64,000 nucleotides of DNA, taken from Entomospira nematocerorum (lineage in GTDB: Bacteria > Spirochaetota > Spirochaetia > WRBN01). Under the pieces are notes generated by a model. That model made no database searches and was not told where the DNA came from. It saw nothing but the letters and a program-made list of their open reading frames with translations. This document shows positions 1 to 8,999 of this stretch, one piece after another (within the stretch, counting starts at the first letter, position 1; each line of letters starts with the position of its first letter). The position numbers and the translations under genes are program-made. Location: the NCBI RefSeq assembly GCF_028748105.1, contig NZ_CP118168.1, forward strand, positions 1,240,001 through 1,304,000. Reading direction: 5' to 3'.

Positions 1-408
1 AAACTGAATAATCTCTGCAATATACTCTGTAGCACGAGGATAATTATCTGCCGGAATGATATTAAGATCACGACAATCTGCAAGAAAAGCTTCTGTAAAC
101 ATACTAGCAATTTCCGATACGCTTAGTCCGCTATTCCGTGCAGCACTAATAACCTTGTCCTCACCATCATCTCCGTCGCTAGTCAGATGCCCTACATCCG
201 TAATATTAACAATATGTTGAACACGATATCCTGCAACCTGGAGTACGCGATGGACAATATCCTCAAAAATGTAGGTTCGCAAATTACCAATATGAGCATA
301 ATTATAAACTGTAGGCCCACAACAATACATAGAAACTACATGGTTTTTATGTGTATGTAGTAGCTCTTTCTCTCGGGAGAGCGTATTATATAGATAAACG
401 TTATGCAT
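1..408 (-). CDS. cysS: Cysteinyl-tRNA synthetase, N-terminal part (cut by window edge)
   Basis: The first 136 codons of a class I aminoacyl-tRNA synthetase that charges tRNA-Cys in the cytoplasm. The protein begins MHNVYLYNTL and has the family's CCGPTVYNYAHIGNLR block around residues 30-44. That block holds the zinc-ligand cysteine and the HIGN version of the HIGH nucleotide-binding motif. NITDVGHLTSDGDDGED follows, as usual in CysRS. The frame is open to base 1, so the C-terminal two thirds lie outside the window. The ATG at 408 is taken as start. A TTG directly before it (409-411) is better spaced from the GGAGGA ribosome site and is a real alternative. It is transcribed away from the efflux genes. 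Confidence 0.95.
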   Translation of the reverse strand, partial: MHNVYLYNTLSREKELLHTHKNHVVSMYCCGPTVYNYAHIGNLRTYIFEDIVHRVLQVAGYRVQHIVNITDVGHLTSDGDDGEDKVISAARNSGLSVSEIASMFTEAFLADCRDLNIIPADNYPRATEYIAEIIQF

Positions 409-446
409 CAAGCGATATTCCTCCAAGCTGATATACCTATGCTTAG

Positions 447-475
447 AGTATACAAGAAAGGGGAAGCTTTAGCAA
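447..475 (-). promoter_or_regulatory. Sigma-70-type promoter of cysS
   Basis: On the minus strand, TTGCTA (475-470) and TATACT (452-447) are separated by 17 bases and lie about 40 bases upstream of the cysS start. Read by eye against the consensus. Confidence 0.55.
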
Positions 476-531
476 GTCTGATTGAAGAATAACATAGAAG
501 AAACCGATAGAATGAAACATGAAATTCATAT

Positions 532-560
532 TTTATTCATAATTTTACGCTACATATAAT
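532..560 (+). promoter_or_regulatory. Probable promoter of the first efflux operon
   Basis: A perfect TATAAT lies at 555-560. The hexamer 17 bases upstream (TTTATT, 532-537) is weak. It precedes the adaptor gene at 606, which has AGAGGAG as ribosome-binding site. Confidence 0.35.
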
Positions 561-605
561 AGTTTTACGAGAGAGAGCAAGTATAAATCATAAAGAGGAG
601 CTCTA

Positions 606-1616
606 ATGTATAGAAAAATAGTATTTCCTAGTCTGCTCATTCTGCTAACAGCATTATGGATAAATGCACAGCAGAGTGGTAACAATAGACGAGGTGCTGC
701 GGATGCTATAGAGAGCAAAAAAACAATAGTATTCACAGAACCCTTAAAAAAACATGATTTGTATCATCGACGTATTGTAGGTGGGCGTATAGAACCCACA
801 CAAACCTTTCCACAAATATCATTGGTAACAGGAGTTATTCAATCTATGAATGTCTCCATTGGAGAGTACGTATCAAAAGGACAACTTCTTTATACAGTTC
901 AACAAATTGTTATCGCACAAACGTACCGCCCAACACCAATTTATGCCCAGAACTCTGGTATTGTTGTAGATATTCTATATGATATAGGATCTCGTATATC
1001 CACTAATGAAGCTGCAGTCATTCTTGCAGATTTTAATACATTAAAAATAAATGTTTTAGTTGGCGAACAGGATTTCTTCAATATCAAAAAGGGTGATAGC
1101 GTCTATCTACCCATTCATATTGATCAAGCATCGAAGGAGATTGAAAACGCTAATCTAATCAAATCAAGAACTGAAGATCTCCAACTGCGTGAACAACAAC
1201 TGGCTATTATTAAAAAAAATGAAGCCATTATAGAACAAAGCGTCGGGCGCATATCGGCATTACCTCTTATTCCAGATTATAAAACTGGTCTTTTCTCCGT
1301 TGAGGTAACTTTCAACCGAGCTAGTCACCTCTTCTTCGGAAAATTTGAACGAGTAGAGTTACGCACGCAAAGAACCTACAGCCTAGCGGTTGATCAAGCC
1401 CACCTTATTTATCGTTATGGCCGTAATCACCTTCTAATGGTTGATGAAAATAATATATTATATTTACGAGAAATTGAAATAGGAGAAAATTTCGGCGAAT
1501 ATGTTTCTATTCTTTCTGGCGTTACGGAAGGAGAACAAATTGTTGTACGTGCTAATGGACGATATCAAGTGGGAGATAGTGTCATTCCTAGACTCGATAC
1601 AAAGGATCCAACGTAA
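606..1616 (+). CDS. RND efflux periplasmic adaptor (membrane fusion protein), hairpin-less
   Basis: Periplasmic adaptor that would join the RND pump encoded next to it to an outer-membrane channel. A signal peptide (first about 21 residues, ending INAQQ) exports it. The two lipoyl-like half-motifs (SMNVSIGEYVSKGQLL and YAQNSGIVVDILYDIGSRI) are separated by only about 20 residues. The alpha-hairpin usual in AcrA/MexA adaptors is therefore absent, as known for Borrelia BesA. A charged, probably helical stretch (about residues 175-215) interrupts the following beta-barrel domain. The stop codon directly abuts the pump's ATG, so the two are co-translated. There is no outer-membrane factor gene here; the TolC homologue at 29628 could serve both pumps (inference). 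Confidence 0.85.
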   Translation: MYRKIVFPSLLILLTALWINAQQSGNNRRGAADAIESKKTIVFTEPLKKHDLYHRRIVGGRIEPTQTFPQISLVTGVIQSMNVSIGEYVSKGQLLYTVQQIVIAQTYRPTPIYAQNSGIVVDILYDIGSRISTNEAAVILADFNTLKINVLVGEQDFFNIKKGDSVYLPIHIDQASKEIENANLIKSRTEDLQLREQQLAIIKKNEAIIEQSVGRISALPLIPDYKTGLFSVEVTFNRASHLFFGKFERVELRTQRTYSLAVDQAHLIYRYGRNHLLMVDENNILYLREIEIGENFGEYVSILSGVTEGEQIVVRANGRYQVGDSVIPRLDTKDPT

Positions 1617-4600
1617 ATGAAGAAATTTATTCTCTTACTCTTAGACAAAAGACGTGCAGTCACTCTACTGCTTACAATGCTCCTACTGCTTGGAGTCATA
1701 CTAATTAAAAAAATCCCAGTGAGCTTCTTTCCCAAAACTAGTAAACCAACTTACTATATCAACATATCTGGGACAGGTATGACAGCTGAAGATATGCACG
1801 AAGATTTTAACTCTAAAATACAAGGAGCTCTTACGAGTGTTCCCTTCCTGGAAAGTCATGAGGTTCGTTATTATAGTTCTGGTTTTATTCAAATTATCCT
1901 GAACTTTCCCTGGCGTATGGATCTAGATAAAGCAGAGTCCGAAAGTGAAAATTTTAAAACATCCATCAAAAGTATTTTTCCAAGCTCTTTCAACGACCCT
2001 GCTCTTTACTATAGTGATGATGGCTCTTCAGGTTATTTAGCGGTCGCACTATATAGTCCTAAACTGAGTAATGCGGAAATATATGATCAAGCTGTAGCCA
2101 TCCTGAAGGATGATATCAACAGCGTTCCAGGAATTGACTTTCTCGACATTAGTCCCATTCGACAACTCAAGGCAGAAATTATTATAGATCCTAATGCACT
2201 TCTAAGCTATGCTCTTAATATTGATACAGTTATTAGTCGTATCTCTTCAGAGTATAAAACATCAAGCTTAGGATCGTTTCGTGATGGAAGACGCCGATTT
2301 AGCCTACGAACCGTCGGCTCCATTGATAGTATTTTTGAGCTCAAAAATCTCCCTATTGCCACAATCTCGAATCGTACACTATTCTTGCATGATATTGCAG
2401 AGGTGAACGTCTTTTATGATTTACCCAACAATGTCTACCGTGTTAACGGTGATCCGGCTATTATGATTGTTGCACAACCTAAACAAGGTGCAAACATTAA
2501 AAACATGGCAGAAGATGTACTAGAACGCATCCATAATAAACTACCAGCCTTTAGCGACACTGTGGAAGCTGATGTTTTAGTGAATCCTGCCGCATTTATT
2601 GATATTGCTATTGAAAATGTCTTGCACTCCGCAATAACTGGTGCAGTATTAGCAATGATTGTCACTCTTGCCTTTCTGGGAATTTTTCGTAATACCTTTA
2701 TCGTAATCTCAGCCATTCCCATATCTATCATCTATGCCTTCATCTTTCTTTATAATCTCGATGTTTCTATCAATCTTATCTCTCTATCTGGATTAGCAAT
2801 TTCTGTGGGATTATCCCTTGATGCAGCCATTGTCATTATGGAAAATATTCATAGACATCGACTTATGGATATGCAACAACCATTACCCATCACACTAGAA
2901 GAAACTATTGCTAATGCAACTGCAGAGGTAGCTCAACCAGTATTTATGAGTGCTCTTACCAGTATCGCGGTCTTCTTACCTCTCCGATTTACCTCCCCAT
3001 TAGCGTCAGCTATATTAGGAGACTTAGCCCTAACGATTATCCTTACCCTTGCCGCGAGTGTTTTTGTCTCATTCACTGCAATTCCAATCCTCTCCTATTA
3101 TCTCTTTCGTAGTCGATCCTCTTTACGCAAACAAAAAGATAACTCCATTGCTCCTACAACAGAGCCTCCTGAGACAATCATCATGCGTCTTTCTGGTACG
3201 CTCATGGGTTTTCTCTCCGGAGGTTATCGTCGTATTCTAGAATTTTTTCTTCAGTCAAAAATAATGAGTGGAGCTCTCCTCATCATTACAGCGCTACTCT
3301 TTATTCTATCGCTCTTTTTAGTAAGAAAAATTCCCTTTTCCATTATAGAAGAGCCAGCCAGTGCCAGTCTTATTATTGATATTCGCCATAGTGATATGGA
3401 TAATATCAACGATTTTATTTTAGCTGTAGAGCCCATTGAGCAACAAATTGTAGATCTCTTGGGGGAAGAAAATATTGATGCTAGATTTTTTTCCACAAGA
3501 AATAATAGCCAAGGGCAAATTTTTCTTAATATGATAAATCCTCGTATAGCAAGTAATAGCATTGCACAACTCGAGGAGGCTCTGATCTCTGATACCACAT
3601 GGACTTTTAGTGTAGAACCGTATAATCCTGCTAAAATGCAAATTCCAAGGACTTATGCACTCAGAATCGCTGTTAGCGGTGCTAAAAAGCAAGAAATTTT
3701 TAACTATATGGATCGCATCGCAGATCAAGCGCAGCAAATACGGCGTCATAATGATCACAGAGCGTACACCTGGGTAGGGACAGCACCAATGACAGCACCA
3801 ACGAATGAGTTACGCTTTCGCTTACGGGATGAGGTCTCTATTGAAATTCCTGAGTATTCCAAAAATAGACTCAATATACTCATTAATAATTATATTAATG
3901 GATTTAAACCGATTACATTTGTCTTAGAAAATGGACAAGAGATTCGACCGATATTTCGCTTTCCTGAAATTACATCAGCGGAAGATATTGGAAATATTTT
4001 AGTTCCCTATCAAGATAAAGCACTGCCAATTAGTCACTTTTTTGATATTTCTGAGCATGGCGGTATTAGTAATATTATTGTTGTAGATCAAATAGAAATT
4101 ACAGAAGTACGAGCTATGGCACAGCAAAATATTCCACTTACAGAACTAGCACAGTTCGAAAAAACTCTTCAAGAGCGTATTACAGAAAACATTGCCTTCA
4201 ATCCCGGCTATTCCTATACTTTTCTGGATGCAACCGCACTCATTAAGGAGACTATTATTTCACTTAGAAGTGCGCTCATCATTAGTGTTTTACTTGTTTT
4301 TATGATCTTAACAGTTCAATTCAACTCCTTTCTATTATCTCTGATTATTCTTATCGCGATTCCATCTGGAATTATGGGATCCATTCTTTCTTTATATATT
4401 GCAAAATCTACTTTGTCAATTAATTCCATGCTAGGTATGATTTTACTTGGAGGTATTTCTATCAATAATTCCCTCTTGATTGTTGATTTTTTCATTAATG
4501 ATGTAACAAGTTCCTCAAAAAAAGAAGCTATCATACGTGCCTCTCTTCTACGATTCTCCCCTATTCTCAGCACAACAGTAACGACTCTTCTTGGCATGTT

Positions 4601-4760
4601 ACCAATAGCCCTGGCACTAGGAGATGGTTCCAATGTTATTCAACCATTAGGCATTGCCGTAACTGGTGGATTAGCCTTATCCACTTGCTTTACGCTCCTC
4701 ACTATTCCAGTTATTTTATCATTCGTCTCCATAAAAGGAAAAGGAGCTTATCTTAAGTAG
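1617..4760 (+). CDS. RND-family efflux transporter (AcrB/HAE superfamily)
   Basis: Inner-membrane proton-driven exporter of 1047 residues, a normal length, with the expected 1 + 5 + 1 + 5 membrane segments and two large periplasmic loops. The first helix is near residues 12-30. The TM4 relay region reads VGLSLDAAIVIMENI, where typical AcrB-like pumps have VDDAIVVVEN: the first aspartate is kept and the second is alanine. TM10 reads GGISINNSLLIVDF, without the AcrB lysine. Energy coupling may thus use fewer acidic residues. It starts directly after the adaptor's stop and its 3' end overlaps the convergent DUF115 gene by 13 bases, leaving no space for a terminator. The substrate cannot be read from the sequence. 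Confidence 0.9.
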   Translation: MKKFILLLLDKRRAVTLLLTMLLLLGVILIKKIPVSFFPKTSKPTYYINISGTGMTAEDMHEDFNSKIQGALTSVPFLESHEVRYYSSGFIQIILNFPWRMDLDKAESESENFKTSIKSIFPSSFNDPALYYSDDGSSGYLAVALYSPKLSNAEIYDQAVAILKDDINSVPGIDFLDISPIRQLKAEIIIDPNALLSYALNIDTVISRISSEYKTSSLGSFRDGRRRFSLRTVGSIDSIFELKNLPIATISNRTLFLHDIAEVNVFYDLPNNVYRVNGDPAIMIVAQPKQGANIKNMAEDVLERIHNKLPAFSDTVEADVLVNPAAFIDIAIENVLHSAITGAVLAMIVTLAFLGIFRNTFIVISAIPISIIYAFIFLYNLDVSINLISLSGLAISVGLSLDAAIVIMENIHRHRLMDMQQPLPITLEETIANATAEVAQPVFMSALTSIAVFLPLRFTSPLASAILGDLALTIILTLAASVFVSFTAIPILSYYLFRSRSSLRKQKDNSIAPTTEPPETIIMRLSGTLMGFLSGGYRRILEFFLQSKIMSGALLIITALLFILSLFLVRKIPFSIIEEPASASLIIDIRHSDMDNINDFILAVEPIEQQIVDLLGEENIDARFFSTRNNSQGQIFLNMINPRIASNSIAQLEEALISDTTWTFSVEPYNPAKMQIPRTYALRIAVSGAKKQEIFNYMDRIADQAQQIRRHNDHRAYTWVGTAPMTAPTNELRFRLRDEVSIEIPEYSKNRLNILINNYINGFKPITFVLENGQEIRPIFRFPEITSAEDIGNILVPYQDKALPISHFFDISEHGGISNIIVVDQIEITEVRAMAQQNIPLTELAQFEKTLQERITENIAFNPGYSYTFLDATALIKETIISLRSALIISVLLVFMILTVQFNSFLLSLIILIAIPSGIMGSILSLYIAKSTLSINSMLGMILLGGISINNSLLIVDFFINDVTSSSKKEAIIRASLLRFSPILSTTVTTLLGMLPIALALGDGSNVIQPLGIAVTGGLALSTCFTLLTIPVILSFVSIKGKGAYLK

Positions 4761-6211
4761 CCATGTAAGAATTGTATGCGTTCTCGCAATCGTTCGTTTA
4801 GATCGCATGAAGAGCGTTTCACCGTCACAATATCTCCAATTCGCTTCGCTAAAGTGATTTGACTGATCTGCTCTGTATAGAGAAATTGACTCAACGGATG
4901 CTCCAGTAATTGCTCTTCCCACTGCTGTAAAAGCTGGGTTAGAGCACATCTGCGTACAGATATTTCTGGAACAGTGCGATACTCCGCTGCTTTATACAAC
5001 TTAGCCTCTTTTGAAAGAAACCTATCCATTGATATTTCCTCAATACCCAAGTCAACGGCACTTGGTGATAATCGCTTCAGTAGAGTATTATGTCCTACTC
5101 CACGCTGACTAAACCAGTCAGCATATAGCGGAAGTGTTGCATGAGAGTGTAATTCAATGGGATAATGGCTACTATAGAGTGTATGATATCGATTATGGTG
5201 AGCAAGCATACCATTATAGATATGGTGAGGTTTTGCATGAGTCAAGTGATTTATCACAGATAAATCTTGTCCAGCTAAGATAATCTCTTCTGTTGCTATC
5301 TGTTCAGCTATATGAATCGCAGTAGCCATCACCGTACCACCCCAGACACTAAATGGAATTGGTTGTAAAGAAAAAGAGACAAAACGATCGAAAAAAGAAC
5401 TATGCAATCCCATAAAACTCGTATTTGTAGATGCTATACCTGTAAAGGCATTAAGAATATCTAACCCTTCTGCGTCATGCAAATACATACCAGCATGATA
5501 GCCCCCATCGATACTAATGACGAGATCAGGCTCCAAACCATGTGCTCTACATGCTTTCACTGCAGAAGAAGCAACAATCCAAAAATAATTCTCTCGTTTT
5601 CTCAATAAATAAGGTAGTATAAATTCTAGGGTTGCTCCCGCCGCAATCACAACCACATGGGTATACTTAGGTAAAATGATTTGTTTATTCCACCATAACA
5701 CATTTCGAAAACCATTACGCAACCATTGCCAACCAAAATAATGTAATGTTGCAGCTGAAGCTCTCATGCTATTCATATATTCTTGAATAAAATTAATAGC
5801 ACTTGGAAAGATCTGTTGTGATACTGGCCAAATCATAAGTGCATATAAAGAAATATTTTCATCAGTGATTGTATGCAATAACTGTTGTCTTAAAGCTCTT
5901 TGAACATTTTGAATAGAAGTAGGATTATTTTCATTGTATTCAAATATCAACTTATCATTAAAAAGAGTTTTAGGATACAGAGAAAAGTCAATACTTATAA
6001 AAGAAATATTTGGATAAAGACGCTCTAATACAGCTTCCAAATAACCCAAACCAGATCCTATAATTAAAATAATCTGACCTTCTTGATAATGTTGAAGTAA
6101 AAAATTCTGTATAAATCTCTCCGCCTCACGTGTGGGATGGTAAGTGGAGTGTATCCAATGCGAATGTATTTTTATTGTATATTCATTGTTTTTTGCAGTA
6201 ACTAAATCCAA
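4748..6211 (-). CDS. DUF115 / motility-associated (Maf-like) protein
   Basis: Protein of 487 residues with the DUF115 (6-hydroxymethylpterin pyrophosphokinase MptE-like) core. The signs are VVVIAAGATLEFILPYLL (about residue 155) and then EPDLVISIDGGYHAG, the usual glycine-rich and aspartate motifs. The region near residues 48-80 (ILIIGSGLGYLEAVLERLYP) looks like an additional nucleotide- or SAM-type fold. Members next to flagellin genes (Maf/PseE) transfer sugars to flagellin, so a role in flagellin glycosylation is plausible but not shown. The start is a TTG at 6211, 10 bases inside the upstream 159-aa gene, pointing to translational coupling. It is the last gene of the operon led by the repeat protein. 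Confidence 0.75.
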   Translation of the reverse strand: MDLVTAKNNEYTIKIHSHWIHSTYHPTREAERFIQNFLLQHYQEGQIILIIGSGLGYLEAVLERLYPNISFISIDFSLYPKTLFNDKLIFEYNENNPTSIQNVQRALRQQLLHTITDENISLYALMIWPVSQQIFPSAINFIQEYMNSMRASAATLHYFGWQWLRNGFRNVLWWNKQIILPKYTHVVVIAAGATLEFILPYLLRKRENYFWIVASSAVKACRAHGLEPDLVISIDGGYHAGMYLHDAEGLDILNAFTGIASTNTSFMGLHSSFFDRFVSFSLQPIPFSVWGGTVMATAIHIAEQIATEEIILAGQDLSVINHLTHAKPHHIYNGMLAHHNRYHTLYSSHYPIELHSHATLPLYADWFSQRGVGHNTLLKRLSPSAVDLGIEEISMDRFLSKEAKLYKAAEYRTVPEISVRRCALTQLLQQWEEQLLEHPLSQFLYTEQISQITLAKRIGDIVTVKRSSCDLNERLRERIQFLHGYLR

Positions 6212-6681
6212 GCAGATAATTGCTCCATTGCACTAGGATTCATCTCATAAAAATGAGGCTCAAACCAGCTTTCCTCAGCATCAACACCAAATACGTCTGA
6301 TGCTAGTCTTATAATTCCAGAAAGTAAAAAATTACGAGCCATACTATCACTCGTGCTATGTATCAATATATATTGATTTTTTTCTGTATGGAGAACAAAA
6401 CTATCCTTTCCTAGTAACTCATAAAGTAATTCTTTCCATTGCTGCGCAATTTCATCCTCCTGAATAGGATCATCAGATTGCTTAGTAAGTTCATCTAAAA
6501 GTGTTTCTATATCTAACTCAACGACATAAACCTTATTCCCTTGCTGCTCCATCGAATCTACGTAGTTATATAACTTATTTTCTGCTATATGTGATATACT
6601 ATCTGCACTTATGACTAAAGGCTGATGTTCTCTTCTTCTCTTCTCGGCAATAACTGATTCTGCTCTTGCTAGTAATCCCAT
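6202..6681 (-). CDS. Conserved-looking cytoplasmic protein of unknown function
   Basis: 159 residues, soluble, no signal peptide or membrane helix. I do not recognise the family. The N-terminus is basic and probably helical (MGLLARAESVIAEKRRREH). A mixed alpha/beta region follows, with alternating strands such as NKVYVVELDIETLLDEL and DSFVLHTEKNQYILIHS that could suit a GAF- or cyclase-like fold (inference only). Its ATG shares one base with the stop of the upstream repeat gene (TAATG at 6683-6679), and its end overlaps the DUF115 start. The three proteins are therefore likely made in fixed proportion and may act together. Confidence 0.7.
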   Translation of the reverse strand: MGLLARAESVIAEKRRREHQPLVISADSISHIAENKLYNYVDSMEQQGNKVYVVELDIETLLDELTKQSDDPIQEDEIAQQWKELLYELLGKDSFVLHTEKNQYILIHSTSDSMARNFLLSGIIRLASDVFGVDAEESWFEPHFYEMNPSAMEQLSAWI

Positions 6682-8702
6682 TATTTTTTTACTCCTAATT
6701 CTTTGTATAATTTTTTATACAACTTAAAAGCTGGACTTTCTGCAAATTCAACAACTTTTTCCTCTGGTAGATCCTTCAAAAAATCATCAAAATATGCCAA
6801 CATCGCCTTCATTTCAGACTTCATATCTGTACTCAATTCATAACCCATGCTACCCAACTCCTTATAATCATTAAAATCAAGCCAATCTTCCAAAAGGCAC
6901 TCTTTTGACTCTTTATCTGTGTTAAGCGAGGAACAATTTTCCATTGTACTCCCAAAAGAGCTCTCTACATCTAAAGTGATATATTCTACTGATTCATCAC
7001 CAAGAGAATTCGCTAAATACTCAATTTGCTCTAAATCAAAATGCGTTTGCATGCCTTCATCTACCGCAATATCGGCAACTTCATCTACCGCAATCTCGGC
7101 AACTTCATCTATCGCAATCTCGGCATCTTCATCTATCGCAATCTCTGCATCTTCATCTATCGCAATATCTGCAACTTCATCTATCGCAATATCTGCAACT
7201 TCATCTACCGCAATATCGGCAACTTGATCTACTGCGATATCTGCAACTTCATCTATCGCAATCTCGGCAACTTCATCTACCGCAATCTCGGCAACTTGAT
7301 CTACTGCGATATCTGCATCTTCATCTACCGCAATATCGGCAACTTGATCTACTGCGATATCTGCAACTTCATCTATCGCAATCTCTGCATCTTCATCTAC
7401 CGCAATCTCGGCAACTTCATCTACTGCAATCTCGGCAACTTCATCTACCGCAATCTCGGCAACTTCATCTACCGCAATCTCGGCATCTTCATCTACCGCA
7501 ATATCGGCAACTTGATCTACTGCGATATCTGCAACTTCATCTATCGCAATCTCGGCAACTTGATCTACTGCGATATCTGCATCTTCATCTATCGCAATCT
7601 CGGCAACTTGATCTACTGCGATATCTGCATCTTCATCTACCGCAATCTCGGCAACTTCATCTATCGCAATCTCTGCATCTTCATCTATCGCAATCTCGGC
7701 AACTTGATCTACTGCGATATCTGCATCTTCATCTACCGCAATCTCGGCAACTTCATCTACCGCAATCTCGGCATCTTCATCTACCGCAATATCGGCAACT
7801 TGATCTACTGCGATATCTGCAACTTCATCTATCGCAATCTCGGCAACTTGATCTACTGCGATATCTGCATCTTCATCTACCGCAATCTCGGCATCTTCAT
7901 CTACCGCAATCTCGGCAACTTCATCTATCGCAATCTCGGCATCTTCATCTACCGCAATCTCGGCATCTTCATCTACCGCAATATCGGCAACTTGATCTAC
8001 TGCGATATCTGCAACTTCATCTACCGCAATATCTGCAACTTCATCTATCGCAATCTCGGCAACTTGATCTACTGCGATATCTGCAACTTCATCTACCGCA
8101 ATATCTGCAACTTCATCTACCGCAATCTCGGCATCTTCATCTACCGCAATATCTGCCGTTAAAAAATCTCCATTGTCCTTCTGAAAAGGAAAAATTCCAG
8201 TTTGAACTGCTTCTGACATCAATGAATTCCAGATCATCTCCTCGACCTGATTCTCTTCTGTCGGTATTAATACAATTGGACGACTCAAAAATTCTTTAAC
8301 TTGATCTTCAGTCACAGGTAATAAATTATCTTGCTGAATAGAGGCAATAACTTTAGATAAACTTCTTTGTACGCTAGGATCATTAGGTTCTGAAGCATCC
8401 AGAGAGTTACGTGGGATATCAATCTCAACGTCAGCTAACCGCTCCACAGGAGAATCATCAATTTCATCAGTGCCTGGCAAATTGAAATTTCTTAATATGT
8501 ATTCCTTATCTCCATGAAGCCCAGCGTCAGGATTTTTTTCATTATGAAAAGTATTTAGTTCATTAAAGCGACTCTTCAGCTCTTGCAATTCCACAAGAAT
8601 ACGATCAAGGCTTGGTCTTGACTCTTTTTTTGAAAGAAGTGTCTTTCGTACGTTAATCCATTCACCATACTTATCTAAGTTAACCTTATCTTCCTCATCC
8701 AT
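6681..8702 (-). CDS. Long octapeptide-repeat protein
   Basis: 673 residues in three parts. Residues 1-180 are acidic, with a coiled-coil-prone start (LDRILVELQELKSRFNEL). Residues about 182-549 are some 46 tandem octapeptides of the type DEVADIAV. A unique acidic C-terminal domain of about 124 residues ends in DDFLKDLPEEKVVEFAES and YKKLYKELGVKK. From memory, similar endings occur in other spirochaete proteins; that needs a search. No signal peptide is present, so it is probably cytoplasmic. The repeat part is extremely acidic and regular, with Ala, Ile and Val at fixed positions, as expected for a solenoid or extended fibre. Ribosome site GGAGGAG lies 10 bases before ATG 8702. It is first in an operon with the 159-aa and DUF115 genes, with TAATG coupling. 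Confidence 0.8.
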   Translation of the reverse strand: MDEEDKVNLDKYGEWINVRKTLLSKKESRPSLDRILVELQELKSRFNELNTFHNEKNPDAGLHGDKEYILRNFNLPGTDEIDDSPVERLADVEIDIPRNSLDASEPNDPSVQRSLSKVIASIQQDNLLPVTEDQVKEFLSRPIVLIPTEENQVEEMIWNSLMSEAVQTGIFPFQKDNGDFLTADIAVDEDAEIAVDEVADIAVDEVADIAVDQVAEIAIDEVADIAVDEVADIAVDQVADIAVDEDAEIAVDEDAEIAIDEVAEIAVDEDAEIAVDEDADIAVDQVAEIAIDEVADIAVDQVADIAVDEDAEIAVDEVAEIAVDEDADIAVDQVAEIAIDEDAEIAIDEVAEIAVDEDADIAVDQVAEIAIDEDADIAVDQVAEIAIDEVADIAVDQVADIAVDEDAEIAVDEVAEIAVDEVAEIAVDEVAEIAVDEDAEIAIDEVADIAVDQVADIAVDEDADIAVDQVAEIAVDEVAEIAIDEVADIAVDQVADIAVDEVADIAIDEVADIAIDEDAEIAIDEDAEIAIDEVAEIAVDEVADIAVDEGMQTHFDLEQIEYLANSLGDESVEYITLDVESSFGSTMENCSSLNTDKESKECLLEDWLDFNDYKELGSMGYELSTDMKSEMKAMLAYFDDFLKDLPEEKVVEFAESPAFKLYKKLYKELGVKK
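7055..8158 (-). repeat. Array of about 46 tandem 24-bp repeats within a coding region
   Basis: A contiguous array with 24-base period and no spacers, encoding octapeptides. Units differ at a few positions only: E or Q at position 2, V or D at position 3, D or E at position 5, V or I at position 8. All 11 DQ units follow a unit ending DIAV and share the linked codon block GATATCGCAGTAGATCAA, whereas other units mostly use ATT GCG. The array is thus a mosaic of a few modules, as produced by unequal recombination or slippage. Since 24 is a multiple of 3, copy-number changes keep the reading frame. Confidence 0.97.
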
Positions 8703-8885
8703 TTTTAAGCAACTCCTCCATGCACTTGTACAACAGCTAGCTTTATCGAATACTTTTAATTTACGAAAGTCTTACTCGAAAGAACATATTCTGCATAAGT
8801 AGCACTAGTGGCGATGAGTCAATATTATAATGAAAAAGATGTTCATTACTATACGTTCTTCTCAATCATTCATTATTATAAAACT

Positions 8886-8916
8886 CTCACCGCTTACCTC
8901 TATCAAAAGTGGTGAG
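8886..8916 (-). terminator. Possible terminator of the etf operon
   Basis: Hairpin with arms CTCACCGCTT (8886-8895) and AAGTGGTGAG (8907-8916), one mismatch, followed on the minus strand by GTTTTAT. The U-tract is short. Confidence 0.35.
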
Positions 8917-8947
8917 GTAAAAACACTAAGACTCTGATTTCATGATA

Positions 8948-8983
8948 CTCCAAAATGAGATAAAATTCAAGCTCATTCTGGAG
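8948..8983. other. Inverted repeat just after etfA
   Basis: Arms 8948-8959 and 8972-8983 match at 11 of 12 positions (CTCCAAAATGAG / CTCATTCTGGAG), beginning 17 bases after the etfA stop. There is no U-tract in either direction, so it may protect the 3' end of the mRNA rather than terminate. The remaining bases between 8703 and 8999 show no gene. Confidence 0.5.
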
Positions 8984-8999
8984 TACATAAAAAGCCAAA

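Noticed and set aside
7055..8158. CRISPR-like regular repeats
   Set aside because: The units are contiguous with no spacers, encode protein, and no cas gene is near.
7041..8162. Open frame of 373 codons on the plus strand across the repeat array (FIYRN-type repeats)
   Set aside because: It is the antisense of the 24-bp repeats. A stop-free unit repeated in frame stays open automatically. It lacks a domain, and the minus-strand gene has unique flanking domains, a ribosome site and operon context.
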